Shown: piece by piece, positions 10,992 to 21,054 of the stretch | Layout of the letters: each line of letters begins with the position of its first letter | Position numbering within the stretch: the first letter of the stretch is position 1 | From: Citrobacter sp. wls619 | GTDB lineage: Bacteria; Pseudomonadota; Gammaproteobacteria; Enterobacterales; Enterobacteriaceae | DNA length: 64,000 bases | Direction of reading: 5' to 3' | Assembly (NCBI RefSeq): GCF_005281345.1 | Contig: NZ_SZXJ01000035.1 | Span: 124,001-188,000 of the forward strand | Notes under the pieces: model-generated | The model's database searches: none | Told to the model about the DNA's origin: nothing | The model's input: only the letters and a program-made list of their open reading frames with translations | Program-made: the position numbers and the translations under genes

Positions 10992-12193
10992 TAACTCACG
11001 CTCTCAAGCTGGTAGCTACGAATTTTGTTCAATACCGTGGTATGCGATACGCCCAGCGCCTTAGCAATATGCCGCGACGACACATTCTCTTCCACCATCT
11101 GCTCAATTAACTGACGCTCGGCGCACTGGACCTGTTCTTTAAACGGACGTTGGGTGTGGCGCAATTCGCCTGCCGACAGATTCGCCATCCCCAGGTCTTC
11201 CCGGGTAATAACATCAGATTCGGCCATCAGCATCAGACGAATAATCGTGTTTTCCAGCTCGCGTACGTTACCCGGCCAGCTGTGCTGATGCAAAGCGTCA
11301 AAACAGGCTTTATCCAGAATAATTCGCCGTTGGAACTCCTTCGCGTATTTCTGCACAAAGTGACGGATCAGCAGACTGATATCCTGCGGGCGCGCGCGTA
11401 ACGGTGGAATGGTGAGTGAAAGTACGTTGATGCGGTAATAGAGATCGGCACGCAGCAGACGTTGCTCCACCATCTCTTCCAGATTCGCGTTAGTCGCCAC
11501 AATAATACGCGCATTAACCGGAATAGTTTGCGCCCCGCCAACGCGACGGATCCCCCCATCCTGAAGGACACGCAACAATTTGGCCTGTAAGCTCAGCGAC
11601 ATTTCACCAAATTCATCCAGAAAAAGGGTGCCTTTATCAGCCATTTCAAACAGCCCTTTTTTGCCTTTACAGTCCGCGCCACTGAAGGCCCCTTTCTCAT
11701 AGCCAAAAAATTCACTTTCCATCAGCGATTCGGGAAGCGCTGAACAGTTAACCGGAATAAACGGATAAAAACGCCGTGACCCGGAATTATGGATGGCCCG
11801 GGCAAGCAGTTCCTTACCAGTTCCGGTTTCACCACGAACCAAAACGGTATATTTGCTATCCGCGATTCTGATCGCTTTTTCTATCAGCAGTTGCATGCTC
11901 TGGCTGCTGCAAATAATGTCAGAAAAATAACGCGGACGTTCCGGTTCAGACATCGACAGTTCGCTTATCTCTTCGCACAGATAAGCAACGTTAATAATAT
12001 CAGCACGCTGGCTTAAGCAGGATTGTACGCAGGAAATATCCTGCAACTGGCGACACCAGGATTTAATCAGAATGCGTCCAGGCGTAACTTTCATGGAGAT
12101 GATATTGATATCACAGCAGGAAAATTCCTTCAGGACATCCTCAACCATCGACAGACGATCAATTGTTTTAATATCCCAGCGTATCGTGACCAC
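10991..12193 (-). CDS. TyrR-like sigma54-dependent transcriptional activator (megL regulator candidate)
   Basis: A 400-residue enhancer-binding protein. Residues 1-75 resemble the ACT-type sensor of TyrR, but the PAS domain of TyrR is missing. The AAA+ domain has Walker A GETGTGKE (121-128), the sigma54 loop GAFSGA (168-173) and Walker B TLFLDEFGE (189-197). The C-terminal helix-turn-helix (SSRHIAKALGVSHTTVLNKI) is TyrR-type. Unlike TyrR, which lost GAFTGA and works with sigma70, this protein should activate sigma54. Start is GTG 12193 with AGGAG six bases upstream; an ATG two bases earlier is out of frame. It lies convergent to megL-yhjV, whose promoter is sigma54 type, so it is the obvious regulator. 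Effector is probably methionine or a related amino acid (inference). Confidence 0.87.
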   Translation of the reverse strand: MVTIRWDIKTIDRLSMVEDVLKEFSCCDINIISMKVTPGRILIKSWCRQLQDISCVQSCLSQRADIINVAYLCEEISELSMSEPERPRYFSDIICSSQSMQLLIEKAIRIADSKYTVLVRGETGTGKELLARAIHNSGSRRFYPFIPVNCSALPESLMESEFFGYEKGAFSGADCKGKKGLFEMADKGTLFLDEFGEMSLSLQAKLLRVLQDGGIRRVGGAQTIPVNARIIVATNANLEEMVEQRLLRADLYYRINVLSLTIPPLRARPQDISLLIRHFVQKYAKEFQRRIILDKACFDALHQHSWPGNVRELENTIIRLMLMAESDVITREDLGMANLSAGELRHTQRPFKEQVQCAERQLIEQMVEENVSSRHIAKALGVSHTTVLNKIRSYQLESVS

Positions 12194-12322
12194 ATTTGCT
12201 CCTGGTAGTTAGCAACTGCGAAGTAGATATTTCTGTGACGAAAGCCAACCTGACTACATTCTAGACACTATGGAATAATGTTCTGCCAATGGACTCACAT
12301 TGTGGGAGTAAAAACGAATTAT

Positions 12323-12350
12323 AAAAAAACCGGAGCACAAGGCTCCGGTT
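12323..12350 (-). terminator. Rho-independent terminator of the dpp operon
   Basis: On the minus strand AACCGGAGC - loop - GCTCCGGTT is followed by a run of seven T. It lies 20 bp after dppF. Confidence 0.88.
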
Positions 12351-12369
12351 ATTGGGTCATAACCCACGT

Positions 12370-13374
12370 TTATTGCTGCGGATTTTCATCCTGGTCAACG
12401 GCAAAGCACGCAACCAGTTGGCCGCCGTAGTCTTTCAGCTGTGGCTGTAGCTGGGTACAAGGACCAAAGCGACGACGGCAACGGGCATTGAACGCACAAC
12501 CTGGTGGCGGATTCAGCGGGCTTGGCAGCTCGCCGGTCAGCTTAATGCGCTCGCGGCGGTCATCCGGGTTCAGACGTGGTGTCGCAGAAAGCAGCGCCTG
12601 CGTATACGGATGGCGCGGATTATTGAAGATCTGATCTTTGGTGCCCTTCTCCACACAACGGCCCAGGTACATCACCATCACTTCATCCGCAATATGTTCC
12701 ACTACCGACAGGTCGTGCGAGATAAAGACGTAGGACAACCCCAGCTCCTGCTGCAGGTCCATCATCAGGTTCAACACCTGCGCACGCACGGATACATCCA
12801 GCGCGGAAACGGGTTCGTCGGCAATCACTACATCCGGGTCAAGCATCAGGCCACGGGCAATCGCAATACGCTGACGCTGGCCGCCGGAGAACATATGCGG
12901 ATAGCGGTCGTAGTGCTCGGTTTTCAATCCTACTTTCGCCATCATCGCCAGCGCTTTTTCACGGCGCTGCTCTTTGCTGAGTGTGGAGTTGATCAGCAAC
13001 GGCTCTTCCAGAATCTGCCCCACTTTCTTACGCGGGTTCAGAGAACCGTACGGGTTCTGGAACACAATCTGGATTTTCTGCCGACGCAATTTCTGCGCCT
13101 GTGGGTCGTGCTTCAGCAGATCCTGCCCCTGATAATACAGTTCACCGCCGGTCGGGACTTCAATCATCGTCAGCAGGCGACCAAGGGTGGATTTCCCACA
13201 GCCCGACTCACCGACTACCGCCAGTGTTTTACCGCGCTCTAAGGTAAACGAAACGCCGTCCAGCGCTTTCACCAGGCGTTCCGGGGCAAACATCCCCTTT
13301 TTCACCGGGTAGTGTTTTTTCAGATCAATAGCCTGCAACAGCGGCTGTGGCAAAGCGGCCTTTTGCGTACTCAT
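12370..13374 (-). CDS. dppF: dipeptide ABC transporter ATP-binding subunit DppF
   Basis: A 334-residue ABC ATPase of the oligopeptide family. Walker A GESGCGKS, signature [15 protein letters not shown] and Walker [13 protein letters not shown] are intact, and the C-terminal extension with Cys-rich [17 protein letters not shown] is the [4Fe-4S]-type tail of peptide ATPases. With DppD it energises uptake through the DppBC pore of di- and tripeptides, 5-aminolevulinate and heme delivered by DppA. Its ATG overlaps the dppD stop by 4 bp, indicating translational coupling. It is the last gene of the operon and is followed by the terminator at 12323-12350. Confidence 0.96.
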   Translation of the reverse strand: MSTQKAALPQPLLQAIDLKKHYPVKKGMFAPERLVKALDGVSFTLERGKTLAVVGESGCGKSTLGRLLTMIEVPTGGELYYQGQDLLKHDPQAQKLRRQKIQIVFQNPYGSLNPRKKVGQILEEPLLINSTLSKEQRREKALAMMAKVGLKTEHYDRYPHMFSGGQRQRIAIARGLMLDPDVVIADEPVSALDVSVRAQVLNLMMDLQQELGLSYVFISHDLSVVEHIADEVMVMYLGRCVEKGTKDQIFNNPRHPYTQALLSATPRLNPDDRRERIKLTGELPSPLNPPPGCAFNARCRRRFGPCTQLQPQLKDYGGQLVACFAVDQDENPQQ

Positions 13375-14354
13375 AGCCCAGGCCTCCCGGCATCATCAAG
13401 TGGGTAGTGGCATTTCGACTGACGACCGCCTTCCAGCAGGTTCAGTTCAGGTTCTTCAGCGCGGCATTTGTCGGTTGCATAGGGGCAGCGAGGATTCAAC
13501 AGACAACCGTTCGGGCGGTCATATTTCCCTGGCACCACACCCGGCAACGATGCCAGACGCGCTTTATCCTGAGCAAACTCCGGCAGCGCACGCAACAACG
13601 CCTGGGTATACGGATGACGCGGCGCGCGGAAAATGTCGTGCGCGGCTCCGGTTTCCACCACCTGACCGGCATACATCACGATAATTTTATGCGCAGCCTC
13701 GGCCACCAGCGCCAGGTCATGAGTGATCAGAACCAGCGCCATGTTCTCTTTCTGTTGCAGTTCCAACAGCAGCTCAATGATCTGTGCCTGAATGGTCACG
13801 TCCAGCGCCGTTGTCGGTTCGTCGGCAATAAGCAGCTTCGGACGACAGGCGATCGCCATCGCGATCATCACACGCTGGCTCATTCCACCGGACAGCTGGT
13901 GCGGATACACATCCAGACGCGAGGCCGGGTCAGGGATACCCACCAGCGTTAGCAGGTCAATTGCCCGCTGAACACGCGTTTTTTTGTTGCCGCCCTGGTG
14001 TACCTTAATGGCTTCCATGATCTGGTAACCCACGGTATAGCACGGGTTAAGGCTGGTCATCGGGTCCTGGAAGATCATCGCGACTTCCGCGCCCACTAAC
14101 TGGCGACGCTCTTTCTCAGAGATGCGCTTCAGATCGCGACCGTTAAACTCCAGATTTTCGGCCATTACCCGGCCTGGGTAGTCAATCAATCCCATAATCG
14201 CCAGCGAGCTGACGGACTTACCAGAGCCTGACTCCCCAACAATGCCAACCACTTCACCCTGGTTCACACTGTAGCTAATGCGGTCTACGGCGCGGAATTC
14301 GGAACCAACATCGCCGAAGTGCACCGATAATTTATCTACATTTAATAACGCCAT
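13371..14354 (-). CDS. dppD: dipeptide ABC transporter ATP-binding subunit DppD
   Basis: A 327-residue ABC ATPase, partner of DppF. Walker A GESGSGKS, signature [16 protein letters not shown] and Walker [13 protein letters not shown] are all present, with the Cys-containing C-terminal tail ([16 protein letters not shown]) shared by oligopeptide ATPases. It lies 10 bp downstream of dppC and overlaps dppF by 4 bp, so dppBCDF is a tightly coupled unit. Length matches the E. coli protein. Confidence 0.96.
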   Translation of the reverse strand: MALLNVDKLSVHFGDVGSEFRAVDRISYSVNQGEVVGIVGESGSGKSVSSLAIMGLIDYPGRVMAENLEFNGRDLKRISEKERRQLVGAEVAMIFQDPMTSLNPCYTVGYQIMEAIKVHQGGNKKTRVQRAIDLLTLVGIPDPASRLDVYPHQLSGGMSQRVMIAMAIACRPKLLIADEPTTALDVTIQAQIIELLLELQQKENMALVLITHDLALVAEAAHKIIVMYAGQVVETGAAHDIFRAPRHPYTQALLRALPEFAQDKARLASLPGVVPGKYDRPNGCLLNPRCPYATDKCRAEEPELNLLEGGRQSKCHYPLDDAGRPGL

Positions 14355-14364
14355 CTCGAACCTC

Positions 14365-15267
14365 TTACTGCTTCAGTTTGGGATCGAGCGCGTCACGCAG
14401 ACCGTCACCCATCAGGTTAAATGCCAGCACCGTCAGCAGGATCGCCAGACCCGGGAAGGTCACGACCCACCAGGCACTCTGCGCAAACTGCAACACGTCG
14501 GAGAGCATGGTTCCCCATTCCGGCGTTGGTGGTTGCGCACCCATACCCAGGAAGCCAAGCGCGGCCATATCGAGAATAGCGTTAGAGAAGCCGAGCGACG
14601 CCTGAACAATCAGCGGCGCAAGACAGTTAGGAAGAATATTAACGAACATCTGACGCATCGCACCGGCACCCGCTACGCGGGAAGCGGTAACGTAATCACG
14701 GTTAACTTCCACCAGGACTGCGGCACGCGTCAGACGGACATAGTGCGGCAATGCCACGAACGTCAGCGCCAGCGCGGCGTTACCAATAGAAGGACCAAAT
14801 ACGGCAACCAGCACCAGAGCCAGCAACAGGCTCGGCAGCGCCAGCATAATATCGACCACACGCATGATGACGTTATCGACGATACCGCCAAAGTAACCGG
14901 CAACCAGACCGAGCACCACGCCCATTAACAGGGACAGTACCACCACCAGGCAGCCAACCAGCAGCGATAAACGCGCGCCATACATCAGACGCGACAGCAC
15001 ATCGCGGCCGACATCGTCAGTACCGAACAGATGCGCCATGGTGCCGCCTTCCTGCCACGCAGGAGGAGCCAGCAGCGTATCGCGGAACTGATCAGCGGGA
15101 TTGTACGGGGCGAGAACGTTGGCAAAGACCGCAATCAGGATCATCACCACCACATACACCAGCCCGACAACCGCACCTTTGTTGCGTTTAAAATAGTGCC
15201 AGAACTCCTGCAACGGGGTCATCGGCACCGGTGCAGCAATAACTTTATTTTCAGTAACCTGTGACAT
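14365..15267 (-). CDS. dppC: dipeptide ABC transporter permease DppC
   Basis: A 300-residue inner-membrane permease with six predicted helices. It has an N-terminal cytoplasmic tail, the [16 protein letters not shown] periplasmic loop typical of DppC/OppC, and the EAA-type loop [22 protein letters not shown] that docks on the ATPases. It forms the pore with DppB. Gap to dppB is 9 bp and to dppD 10 bp. Confidence 0.96.
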   Translation of the reverse strand: MSQVTENKVIAAPVPMTPLQEFWHYFKRNKGAVVGLVYVVVMILIAVFANVLAPYNPADQFRDTLLAPPAWQEGGTMAHLFGTDDVGRDVLSRLMYGARLSLLVGCLVVVLSLLMGVVLGLVAGYFGGIVDNVIMRVVDIMLALPSLLLALVLVAVFGPSIGNAALALTFVALPHYVRLTRAAVLVEVNRDYVTASRVAGAGAMRQMFVNILPNCLAPLIVQASLGFSNAILDMAALGFLGMGAQPPTPEWGTMLSDVLQFAQSAWWVVTFPGLAILLTVLAFNLMGDGLRDALDPKLKQ

Positions 15268-15276
15268 GATGGCCCC

Positions 15277-16296
15277 TTACTTCTTATGCCGAATACGCGG
15301 GTTCACCACGCCGTACAGTAGGTCTACCAGCAGGTTGACGAGAATAATCATCGTCGCCACCAGTAATACCCCGCCCTGCACTACCGGATAATCACGGCGT
15401 TGCAGCGCATCAATCAGCCAGCGCCCCAGCCCCGGCCACGAGAAGATGGTTTCGGTCAGGATCGCCCCCGCCAGCAGCGTACCAACCTGAAGACCAATAA
15501 CGGTCACAACAGGCAGCATGGCGTTGCGCAGAGCATGAATGATGATGACGCGCATACGGGTCAACCCTTTGGCGCGCGCGGTACGAATGTAGTCTTCGCC
15601 CAGCACTTCCAGCATCGATGAACGGGTCATACGCACAATCACCGCCAGGGGAATGGTGCCAAGCACCATCGCCGGCAGGATCATATGCGCCAGCGCATCA
15701 ATGAAATTGCCCTCTTCACCCCAGATGGCGGTGTCGATCAGCATAAATCCGGTCAGTGGATTGGAATCATCAAGAAACACCATGTCGCTCACGCGCCCGG
15801 AAACCGGCGTCAGGTTCCACTGCACGGAAACCAGCATGATCAGCATCATGCCCCACCAGAAAATCGGCATTGAGTAACCGGTCAGCGCCAGACCAACGGC
15901 GGTATGATCGAATATGGAGCCGCGCTTAACAGCAGCAAGTACACCCACCGGGATACCCACTGCGACGGCGAAAATCATCGCGCAGACGCCGAGTTCCAGC
16001 GTTGCTTTGAAGCGAGGCACGAACTCTTCCCACACCGGTAAACGGCTTTTCAGCGAGATACCTAAGTCACCATGCATAACCCCCCAGATATAGTGGAGGT
16101 ACTGCTGCCACATCGGTTTATCCAGACCGAGTTCAGCCAGCAATTGAGCGTGACGCTCAGGGGAGATCCCACGTTCACCCGCCATGATCATGACCGGATC
16201 GCCGGGGATCATATGGACGAAGGCAAAGGTGAGAAGAGTGATACCGATAAACGTGGGGATGACGAGTCCCAAACGTCGGAGAATGAACTGCAACAT
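15277..16296 (-). CDS. dppB: dipeptide ABC transporter permease DppB
   Basis: A 339-residue permease starting MLQFILRRLGLVIPTF, the characteristic DppB N-terminus. A longer frame back to 16428 is open but lacks family similarity, and the ATG at 16296 gives the E. coli length. The EAA loop reads RTARAKGLTRMRVIIIHALRNA, with about six helices. It is separated from dppA by 166 bp containing a REP unit, which probably lets the binding-protein mRNA accumulate above the membrane-subunit mRNA. Confidence 0.95.
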   Translation of the reverse strand: MLQFILRRLGLVIPTFIGITLLTFAFVHMIPGDPVMIMAGERGISPERHAQLLAELGLDKPMWQQYLHYIWGVMHGDLGISLKSRLPVWEEFVPRFKATLELGVCAMIFAVAVGIPVGVLAAVKRGSIFDHTAVGLALTGYSMPIFWWGMMLIMLVSVQWNLTPVSGRVSDMVFLDDSNPLTGFMLIDTAIWGEEGNFIDALAHMILPAMVLGTIPLAVIVRMTRSSMLEVLGEDYIRTARAKGLTRMRVIIIHALRNAMLPVVTVIGLQVGTLLAGAILTETIFSWPGLGRWLIDALQRRDYPVVQGGVLLVATMIILVNLLVDLLYGVVNPRIRHKK

Positions 16297-16393
16297 AACC
16301 CGGATTCTCTCTAATGACGCACGGCCTGGAACCGTGAGTCTGTATTGCTCACAAATCTTATCCCACGCAAACTGCATCGCGGGTAAAGCATTA

Positions 16394-16424
16394 CGCCGGA
16401 GGGCGCTGCGCTTATCCGGCCTAC
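16394..16424. repeat. REP unit between dppA and dppB
   Basis: GCCGGAGGGCGCTGCG then CTTATCCGGCCTAC, an imperfect REP palindrome in the dppA-dppB gap. Such elements stabilise the upstream (dppA) message. Confidence 0.75.
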
Positions 16425-16462
16425 ACAATACCGGGGCGCAGCGCTTCCTTGATTGCTTTTAA

Positions 16463-18070
16463 TTATTCGACAGAAACGTTTTCGAAGTGGTGTTTGCCTA
16501 ATGGATCAACCACATAGCCTTTCACTTCTTTACGCACTGGTTCGTACACGGTGGAGTGAGCAACAATCAGAGCCGGAGCCTGATCGTGCATAACAACCTG
16601 CGCTTGCTTGTACAGTTCAATACGTTTGTTGTGGTCGTCGGTCGCACGCGCCGGCTGGATCAGGTCTTCAAACGGCTTGTAGCACCAGCGAGAGTAGTTG
16701 GAACCGTCTTTCGCTGCCGCACAGCTGAACAGGGTAGCGAAGAAGTTGTCCGGATCCCCGTTGTCCCCGGTCCAGCCCATCATCACCGCCTGATGCTCAC
16801 CCGCTTTGGCACGTTTCAGATACTCGCCCCACTCGTAGGTCACAATCTTGGCCTGAACGCCAATTTTCGCCCAGTCAGCCTGAACCATTTCCGCCATACG
16901 GCGTGCGTTCGGGTTGTAAGGACGCTGTACCGGCATGGCCCACAGCTCAACGGTAAAGCCTTTCTCCTGACCTGCTTCCTTCAGCAGCGCTTTGGCCTTC
17001 TCAGGATCGTAGGTGTAGTCTTTAATATCGTCGTTATAGCCCCACATGGTCGGTGGGATCAGGTTTTTCGCGGCAACGCCAGCGCCCTGATAAACCGCCT
17101 TAATGATGGCTTCTTTGTTTACCGCGTAGGTCAACGCCTGACGGACTTTCACGTCATCAAACGGTTTCTTCTCGGTGTTGAAAGAGAGGTAGCCAACGTT
17201 CAGACCGGCCTGCTCCATCAGATTGATGTTTTTATCCTGCTTCATGCGTGCGATGTCTGCCGGGTTCGGGTACGGCATGACCTGGCACTCGTTCTTCTGC
17301 AGTTTGGCATAACGCACAGAAGCGTCAGGCGTAATGGAGAAGACCAGACGGTCGATCTGCGGCTTGGTGCCCCAGAAGCCGTCGAACGCTTTATACAGAA
17401 TACGGGAGTCTTTCTGGTACTGTTGCAGCTGGAACGGACCGGTACCGATAGGGTTCAGATCCACTTTCTCCGGGGAACCGGCTTTCAGCATGTTGTCCGC
17501 ATATTCTTTAGAAAGAATAGAGGCGAAGTCCATCGCCAGGTCAGCCAGGAACGGTGCTTCCGGACGGGTCAGTACGAACTGGACGGTTTTATCATCCACT
17601 TTTTTCACTTCGGCGATCAGATCCGGCAGACCCATCCCTTCGAAGTATTCATAGCTGCCGCCAGAGACTTTATGGTACGGGTTCTGGGCATTTTTCTGAC
17701 GATCGAAAGAGAACACCACGTCATCGGCGTTAAAATCGCGCGTCGGTTTGAAATCTTTGTTGTCCTGCCACTTCACGCCAGGGCGAAGGTGGAAGGTATA
17801 GGTTTTACCGTCTTCGCTGATTTCCCACTTCTCAGCAAGGCCGGGGATCACTTCGGTGGTACCGGTTTTGAATTCAACCAGGCGGTTATAGATCGGTACG
17901 GAGCTGGCATCATAGGTAGTACCAGAGGTGAAAAGCTGTGGGTTAAAGCCTTCAGGAGATCCTTCTGAACAATAAACCAGAGTTTTAGCCTGTACGCTTG
18001 CGGCGCAGGTCATGGCCACCAGGCTCAGACCAAGCTTCAGCATCCCTGACTTCTTCAAGGAAATACTCAT
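16463..18070 (-). CDS. dppA: periplasmic dipeptide-binding protein DppA
   Basis: A 535-residue SBP_bac_5 family protein with a Sec signal peptide (about residues 1-28, cleavage after VQA). It binds dipeptides and heme in the periplasm, delivers them to DppBCDF, and in E. coli also serves peptide chemotaxis through Tap. Family features are NPQLFTSGTTYDAS near the mature N-terminus and the DNGDPDNFFATLFSC segment with the disulfide cysteines. It is the first gene of the operon. The leader carries a CA-rich GcvB target (18085-18100), so post-transcriptional repression in rich medium is expected. Confidence 0.97.
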   Translation of the reverse strand: MSISLKKSGMLKLGLSLVAMTCAASVQAKTLVYCSEGSPEGFNPQLFTSGTTYDASSVPIYNRLVEFKTGTTEVIPGLAEKWEISEDGKTYTFHLRPGVKWQDNKDFKPTRDFNADDVVFSFDRQKNAQNPYHKVSGGSYEYFEGMGLPDLIAEVKKVDDKTVQFVLTRPEAPFLADLAMDFASILSKEYADNMLKAGSPEKVDLNPIGTGPFQLQQYQKDSRILYKAFDGFWGTKPQIDRLVFSITPDASVRYAKLQKNECQVMPYPNPADIARMKQDKNINLMEQAGLNVGYLSFNTEKKPFDDVKVRQALTYAVNKEAIIKAVYQGAGVAAKNLIPPTMWGYNDDIKDYTYDPEKAKALLKEAGQEKGFTVELWAMPVQRPYNPNARRMAEMVQADWAKIGVQAKIVTYEWGEYLKRAKAGEHQAVMMGWTGDNGDPDNFFATLFSCAAAKDGSNYSRWCYKPFEDLIQPARATDDHNKRIELYKQAQVVMHDQAPALIVAHSTVYEPVRKEVKGYVVDPLGKHHFENVSVE

Positions 18071-18084
18071 TCTTCTGCTCCAAA

Positions 18085-18100
18085 TGTGATGTTTGTTGTT
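18085..18100 (-). promoter_or_regulatory. candidate GcvB small-RNA target in the dppA leader
   Basis: On the minus strand AACAACAAACATCACA lies immediately upstream of the GGAG ribosome site of dppA. It is complementary to the G/U-rich R1 region of GcvB, which is known to repress dppA in Salmonella and E. coli. Inference from the motif; gcvB itself is not in the window. Confidence 0.65.
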
Positions 18101-18682
18101 TTACCCTTTGCAGTGGGTTTGCACCGCCTGGCCTTTTTTGTTTTTTACCCGGCCGGGTCGGCGTTAAGAGGATGGGGATTCCGTTCACATAAGCGACTGA
18201 GTTGCAGTGCGGATTCTCCATGAAATGCCCCTCATGCCCTACAATCTGTCAACAGAATGTGAAAACGTCAATACAGGTAACCGTGATTTACACCAACGGT
18301 GAGAATTGGCAAACAAAGATTAAAAAAAGTGCAGGCGGGTATTTTCAGCAGGGAAATTTGTGCTACGCGCACTATGCCAGAATAAATATCTTCATATTCA
18401 GAAACATTTGGTGATTAACATTTATGCAAATTATGAAAAATTTCTCAACACATGCTGCATATCTGAGCGATTAATACCATGAACGTTAAAACGCACAGCG
18501 GAAAATGCTGAGTTCAGCCATAAGTAACGCAAAAAAAGATTCAAGCAAATATAAAAAAAGGCAATGGAATATGTCACAGAATCGTTAACAGTCAGTGGGA
18601 AGTGGTGCACAATTTTTGCAGATAAAATGAAGGTCAAAATGGGGACGGGAAAACGCTAAATACGTCCTGCCAGCGCTTTCCT
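18101..18682. other. dppA upstream region, no gene recognised
   Basis: About 580 bp of A/T-rich sequence that should contain the dppA promoter and leader on the minus strand. Short open frames (for example 18202-18414 plus, 18431-18637 minus) have no family signature or good ribosome site, and I do not call them genes. Confidence 0.5.
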
Positions 18683-18771
18683 GTAGGCCAGATAAGGCGT
18701 CTGCGCCGCCATCCGGCAATGCCTGTTATAGCGTGATGTTTTACCTGATGGCGCTTCGCTTATCAGGCCTA
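18683..18771. repeat. REP/BIME pair downstream of proK
   Basis: GTAGGCCAGATAAGGCGTC...CCATCCGGC and the inverted unit CCTGATGGCGCTTCGC...TATCAGGCCTAC, about 25 bp apart. Confidence 0.78.
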
Positions 18772-18787
18772 CAAAAGCCACAAACGC

Positions 18788-18815
18788 AAAAAGCCCGCTC
18801 AAAGAGCGGGCTTTT
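18788..18815 (-). terminator. terminator after the tRNA-like repeat
   Basis: AAAAGCCCGCTC / GAGCGGGCTTTT with a 3-base loop. On the minus strand the stem is followed by a T-run. It ends the transcript that reads through the tRNA-Pro 3'-end copy. Confidence 0.75.
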
Positions 18816-18817
18816 CT

Positions 18818-18839
18818 AATTTGGTCGGTGATAGAGGAT
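18818..18839 (-). repeat. second copy of the tRNA-Pro 3' end
   Basis: Twenty-two bases identical to the proK acceptor/T-arm end plus CCA and two flanking bases (compare 18985-19006). It is followed, as proK is, by a hairpin terminator. This resembles the rtT repeats behind tyrT in E. coli: remnants of tRNA 3' ends left by recombination. The copy lacks the rest of the tRNA. Confidence 0.7.
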
Positions 18840-18952
18840 GACTCGCCACTTCGTGGCTCGCCCTGCGGGCCGTTGCTGGCGCAACGTTCTCTCGCTCCGC
18901 TCGAGTCGAACCTCTTCCCCCGGAGGTTCTCATCCTCACGGGCTTCAAATGC

Positions 18953-18982
18953 AAAAAACCCTGCTCGTTGAGCAGGGTTTTA
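18953..18982 (-). terminator. terminator immediately after proK
   Basis: On the minus strand AAAACCCTGCTC, a 4-base loop and GAGCAGGG are followed by a TTTTTT run. It starts 5 bp past the CCA end of the tRNA. Confidence 0.8.
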
Positions 18983-18986
18983 AATT

Positions 18987-19063
<77 letters not shown>

Positions 19064-19075
19064 AATGCGGGGCGC

Positions 19076-19104
19076 ATCTTACTGCTCAACTGCACGCCCG
19101 TCAA
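19076..19104 (-). promoter_or_regulatory. sigma70 promoter of proK with GC-rich discriminator
   Basis: TTGACG (19099-19104), 17-bp spacer, TAAGAT (19076-19081), followed by the GC-rich discriminator GCGCCCCGC. This is the usual form of a stringently controlled stable-RNA promoter. Confidence 0.8.
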
Positions 19105-19153
19105 TCCCTTAGTATCAAAATGCCATTCGATCGGCGAGAAAGTCAGCAGCCCA

Positions 19154-20845
19154 TTACTGGGCTACAAACTTCTTGTCGTCCGGGACATGACACCAGTTGT
19201 TATTCTCATTTATACCGCCGTTTGGCGAGGTATATCCAAGGCAGCCGAGAATGGTGTCGTACAGTTCAACATGGCGACGCGGAACCTTCATATCAGCCTC
19301 CTGCTTAAGGTGGGCGAAGGCTTTCGCATGATCGGGGTCTTCCAGATACTTATCCGACATCCACACCAACATAGGAACGCGGAACTGCTCTGGCGGTGCC
19401 ATTTTACGTGGCGTACCGTGCAGGTGCTCACGCTCGTTGATCGACTCACCGTGATCGGCAGCATAGAACACAATCGCTTTCTTATCGCGCAGCTGGTCAA
19501 ACACCTTGGTGATAAAGTGGTCAACATAGGTTACCGAGTTATCAAATGAGTTAATCATCTGCGCTTTCGAACAACCGCTATCAACATTGACACACTCCGG
19601 CTTCCACTGGGCGTACTCACGGGTATAGCGCTGCGTGTAGTTAAAGTGCGAGCCTTTGGTATGCAGGATAATCAGGTGCTTACCATTATCGTCCGGTTTG
19701 ATTGATTGCTGCATCTCAGAGATCAGCAGCATATCGTCAACCGTTTTGCCACGGTTACGCGGCTCAGCGCCAATCTGCTCACGATATGCGATGTTCTCCG
19801 CCATCGTGTTGCTGTAAAACCACATCTCACTTTGCATCGCGTAGAGATCGGTATTAAAACCTAGCTGGCTGAGTACGGAAAAGACGTTTTGTTCTTTCAG
19901 CGTACGCTGCGGGTTTTCCTCTGCTCCGCCTTCACGAACAAACATACAGCGTAGCGAAAGTTTGGTTGCCGTATCACACGAATATCCACGGAAAGCGGCC
20001 AGGTTTTTTTCCTGAGCCAGCCTTGGCGTGGTATTTCTCTCGTAGCCAAAAATACCCATATGATCCCAGCGGGTCGTTTCGCCGATAATAAACACGACGT
20101 AGGTATCATCAATATTCTTGGGGGCAACGTAGGTAAATTTCTTCGCCGGATTCATCAACGACTTGTTATCGGAAGACTCATCGACCTGCGCCCAGGCATA
20201 CAGACCCAGCGCGGACAGCCAGTTTGAAGGCAAATATGAATTTGCCACTACACCACCGTAGCTGGGCAAATCAATACCCGTTTCCCGTTCAACTGATTTC
20301 TGCTGTATTCCAAGTAAACGAATTGGCGCCCACACCATCAAGCCAGCCAACAGAACAACGGCCACACTACGCCATCTCATTCCTGGCGTACGTATTTGTT
20401 TTAGCAGGGTGTAGCGGCAGCGGTTACTCCAGATAAGCAGCAGCGGCAAAATGCTGACCGACACCAGCCACACGATAAAATGCCAGCCCACAACTTCTTT
20501 TGATAAATCAATATCGGTTGTCATGACCGAGGCAATAATGCCGTAGCCAATTACCACATTCAGGAAGGTCATGTAATAGCTGGCACCAGCGGAACACAGC
20601 ACCACAAAGGTAGCCAGTACGCGCCAGGCCCGCCGACCAAACAGAGACAGAAGACGAAGTAAAAAGAAGGTAACCAGCACGGTGCCGGCCAATTCAACAA
20701 CCGCAGAGATTCCTTTCAGCGCGGTAAATTCCTGCACATAGCTGCCGAAGCGGCGATAAAAAACTGCGCAGTTCATAAACAGACCGATATAGATCGCAAG
20801 CAAGAAGCTAAGCTTTTGCTGCGTCATCGATTTAATGTATCTCAT
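19154..20845 (-). CDS. eptB: Kdo2-lipid A phosphoethanolamine 7''-transferase EptB
   Basis: A 563-residue inner-membrane enzyme that moves phosphoethanolamine onto the outer Kdo of the lipopolysaccharide core. There are five N-terminal helices (residues 1-190), then a periplasmic sulfatase-fold domain with [17 protein letters not shown] (nucleophile Thr and zinc ligand Glu), [11 protein letters not shown] disulfide pair and [17 protein letters not shown] (zinc ligands Asp, His, His). Start at ATG 20845 ([11 protein letters not shown]) matches E. coli; the longer frame to 20878 adds residues without support. In E. coli it is controlled by sigmaE, the MgrR and ArcZ small RNAs. Confidence 0.95.
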   Translation of the reverse strand: MRYIKSMTQQKLSFLLAIYIGLFMNCAVFYRRFGSYVQEFTALKGISAVVELAGTVLVTFFLLRLLSLFGRRAWRVLATFVVLCSAGASYYMTFLNVVIGYGIIASVMTTDIDLSKEVVGWHFIVWLVSVSILPLLLIWSNRCRYTLLKQIRTPGMRWRSVAVVLLAGLMVWAPIRLLGIQQKSVERETGIDLPSYGGVVANSYLPSNWLSALGLYAWAQVDESSDNKSLMNPAKKFTYVAPKNIDDTYVVFIIGETTRWDHMGIFGYERNTTPRLAQEKNLAAFRGYSCDTATKLSLRCMFVREGGAEENPQRTLKEQNVFSVLSQLGFNTDLYAMQSEMWFYSNTMAENIAYREQIGAEPRNRGKTVDDMLLISEMQQSIKPDDNGKHLIILHTKGSHFNYTQRYTREYAQWKPECVNVDSGCSKAQMINSFDNSVTYVDHFITKVFDQLRDKKAIVFYAADHGESINEREHLHGTPRKMAPPEQFRVPMLVWMSDKYLEDPDHAKAFAHLKQEADMKVPRRHVELYDTILGCLGYTSPNGGINENNNWCHVPDDKKFVAQ

Positions 20846-20996
20846 GCAAAAAAACCCTGGGAATCGGGATAAAAACACCCTGTGAAGTGGTCAATCGACC
20901 AAACAGGGGAAAATGCGACAACAGCAGAGATGAAATGTCTACGGGCGCGGCTAAGTAGACCACAGGAGGAGAGAAAAGTGCTTATGGTGAATGCAA

Positions 20997-21030
20997 ACGG
21001 CGCATATATTTTTGTAAATATATGCGCCGT
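20997..21030. terminator. perfect 15-bp hairpin between yhjX and eptB
   Basis: ACGGCGCATATATTT and its exact reverse complement are separated by four bases. It lies 25 bp after the yhjX stop. On the minus strand it is followed by TTTGC, a weak U-tract, so it is a probable yhjX terminator. Confidence 0.55.
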
Positions 21031-21054
21031 GTATAAATCAGACGAAGTGTAAAA

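Noticed and set aside
16556-17968. A 470-codon open plus-strand frame opposite dppA
   Set aside because: Antisense shadow of a well-conserved binding-protein gene; no ribosome site or domain.
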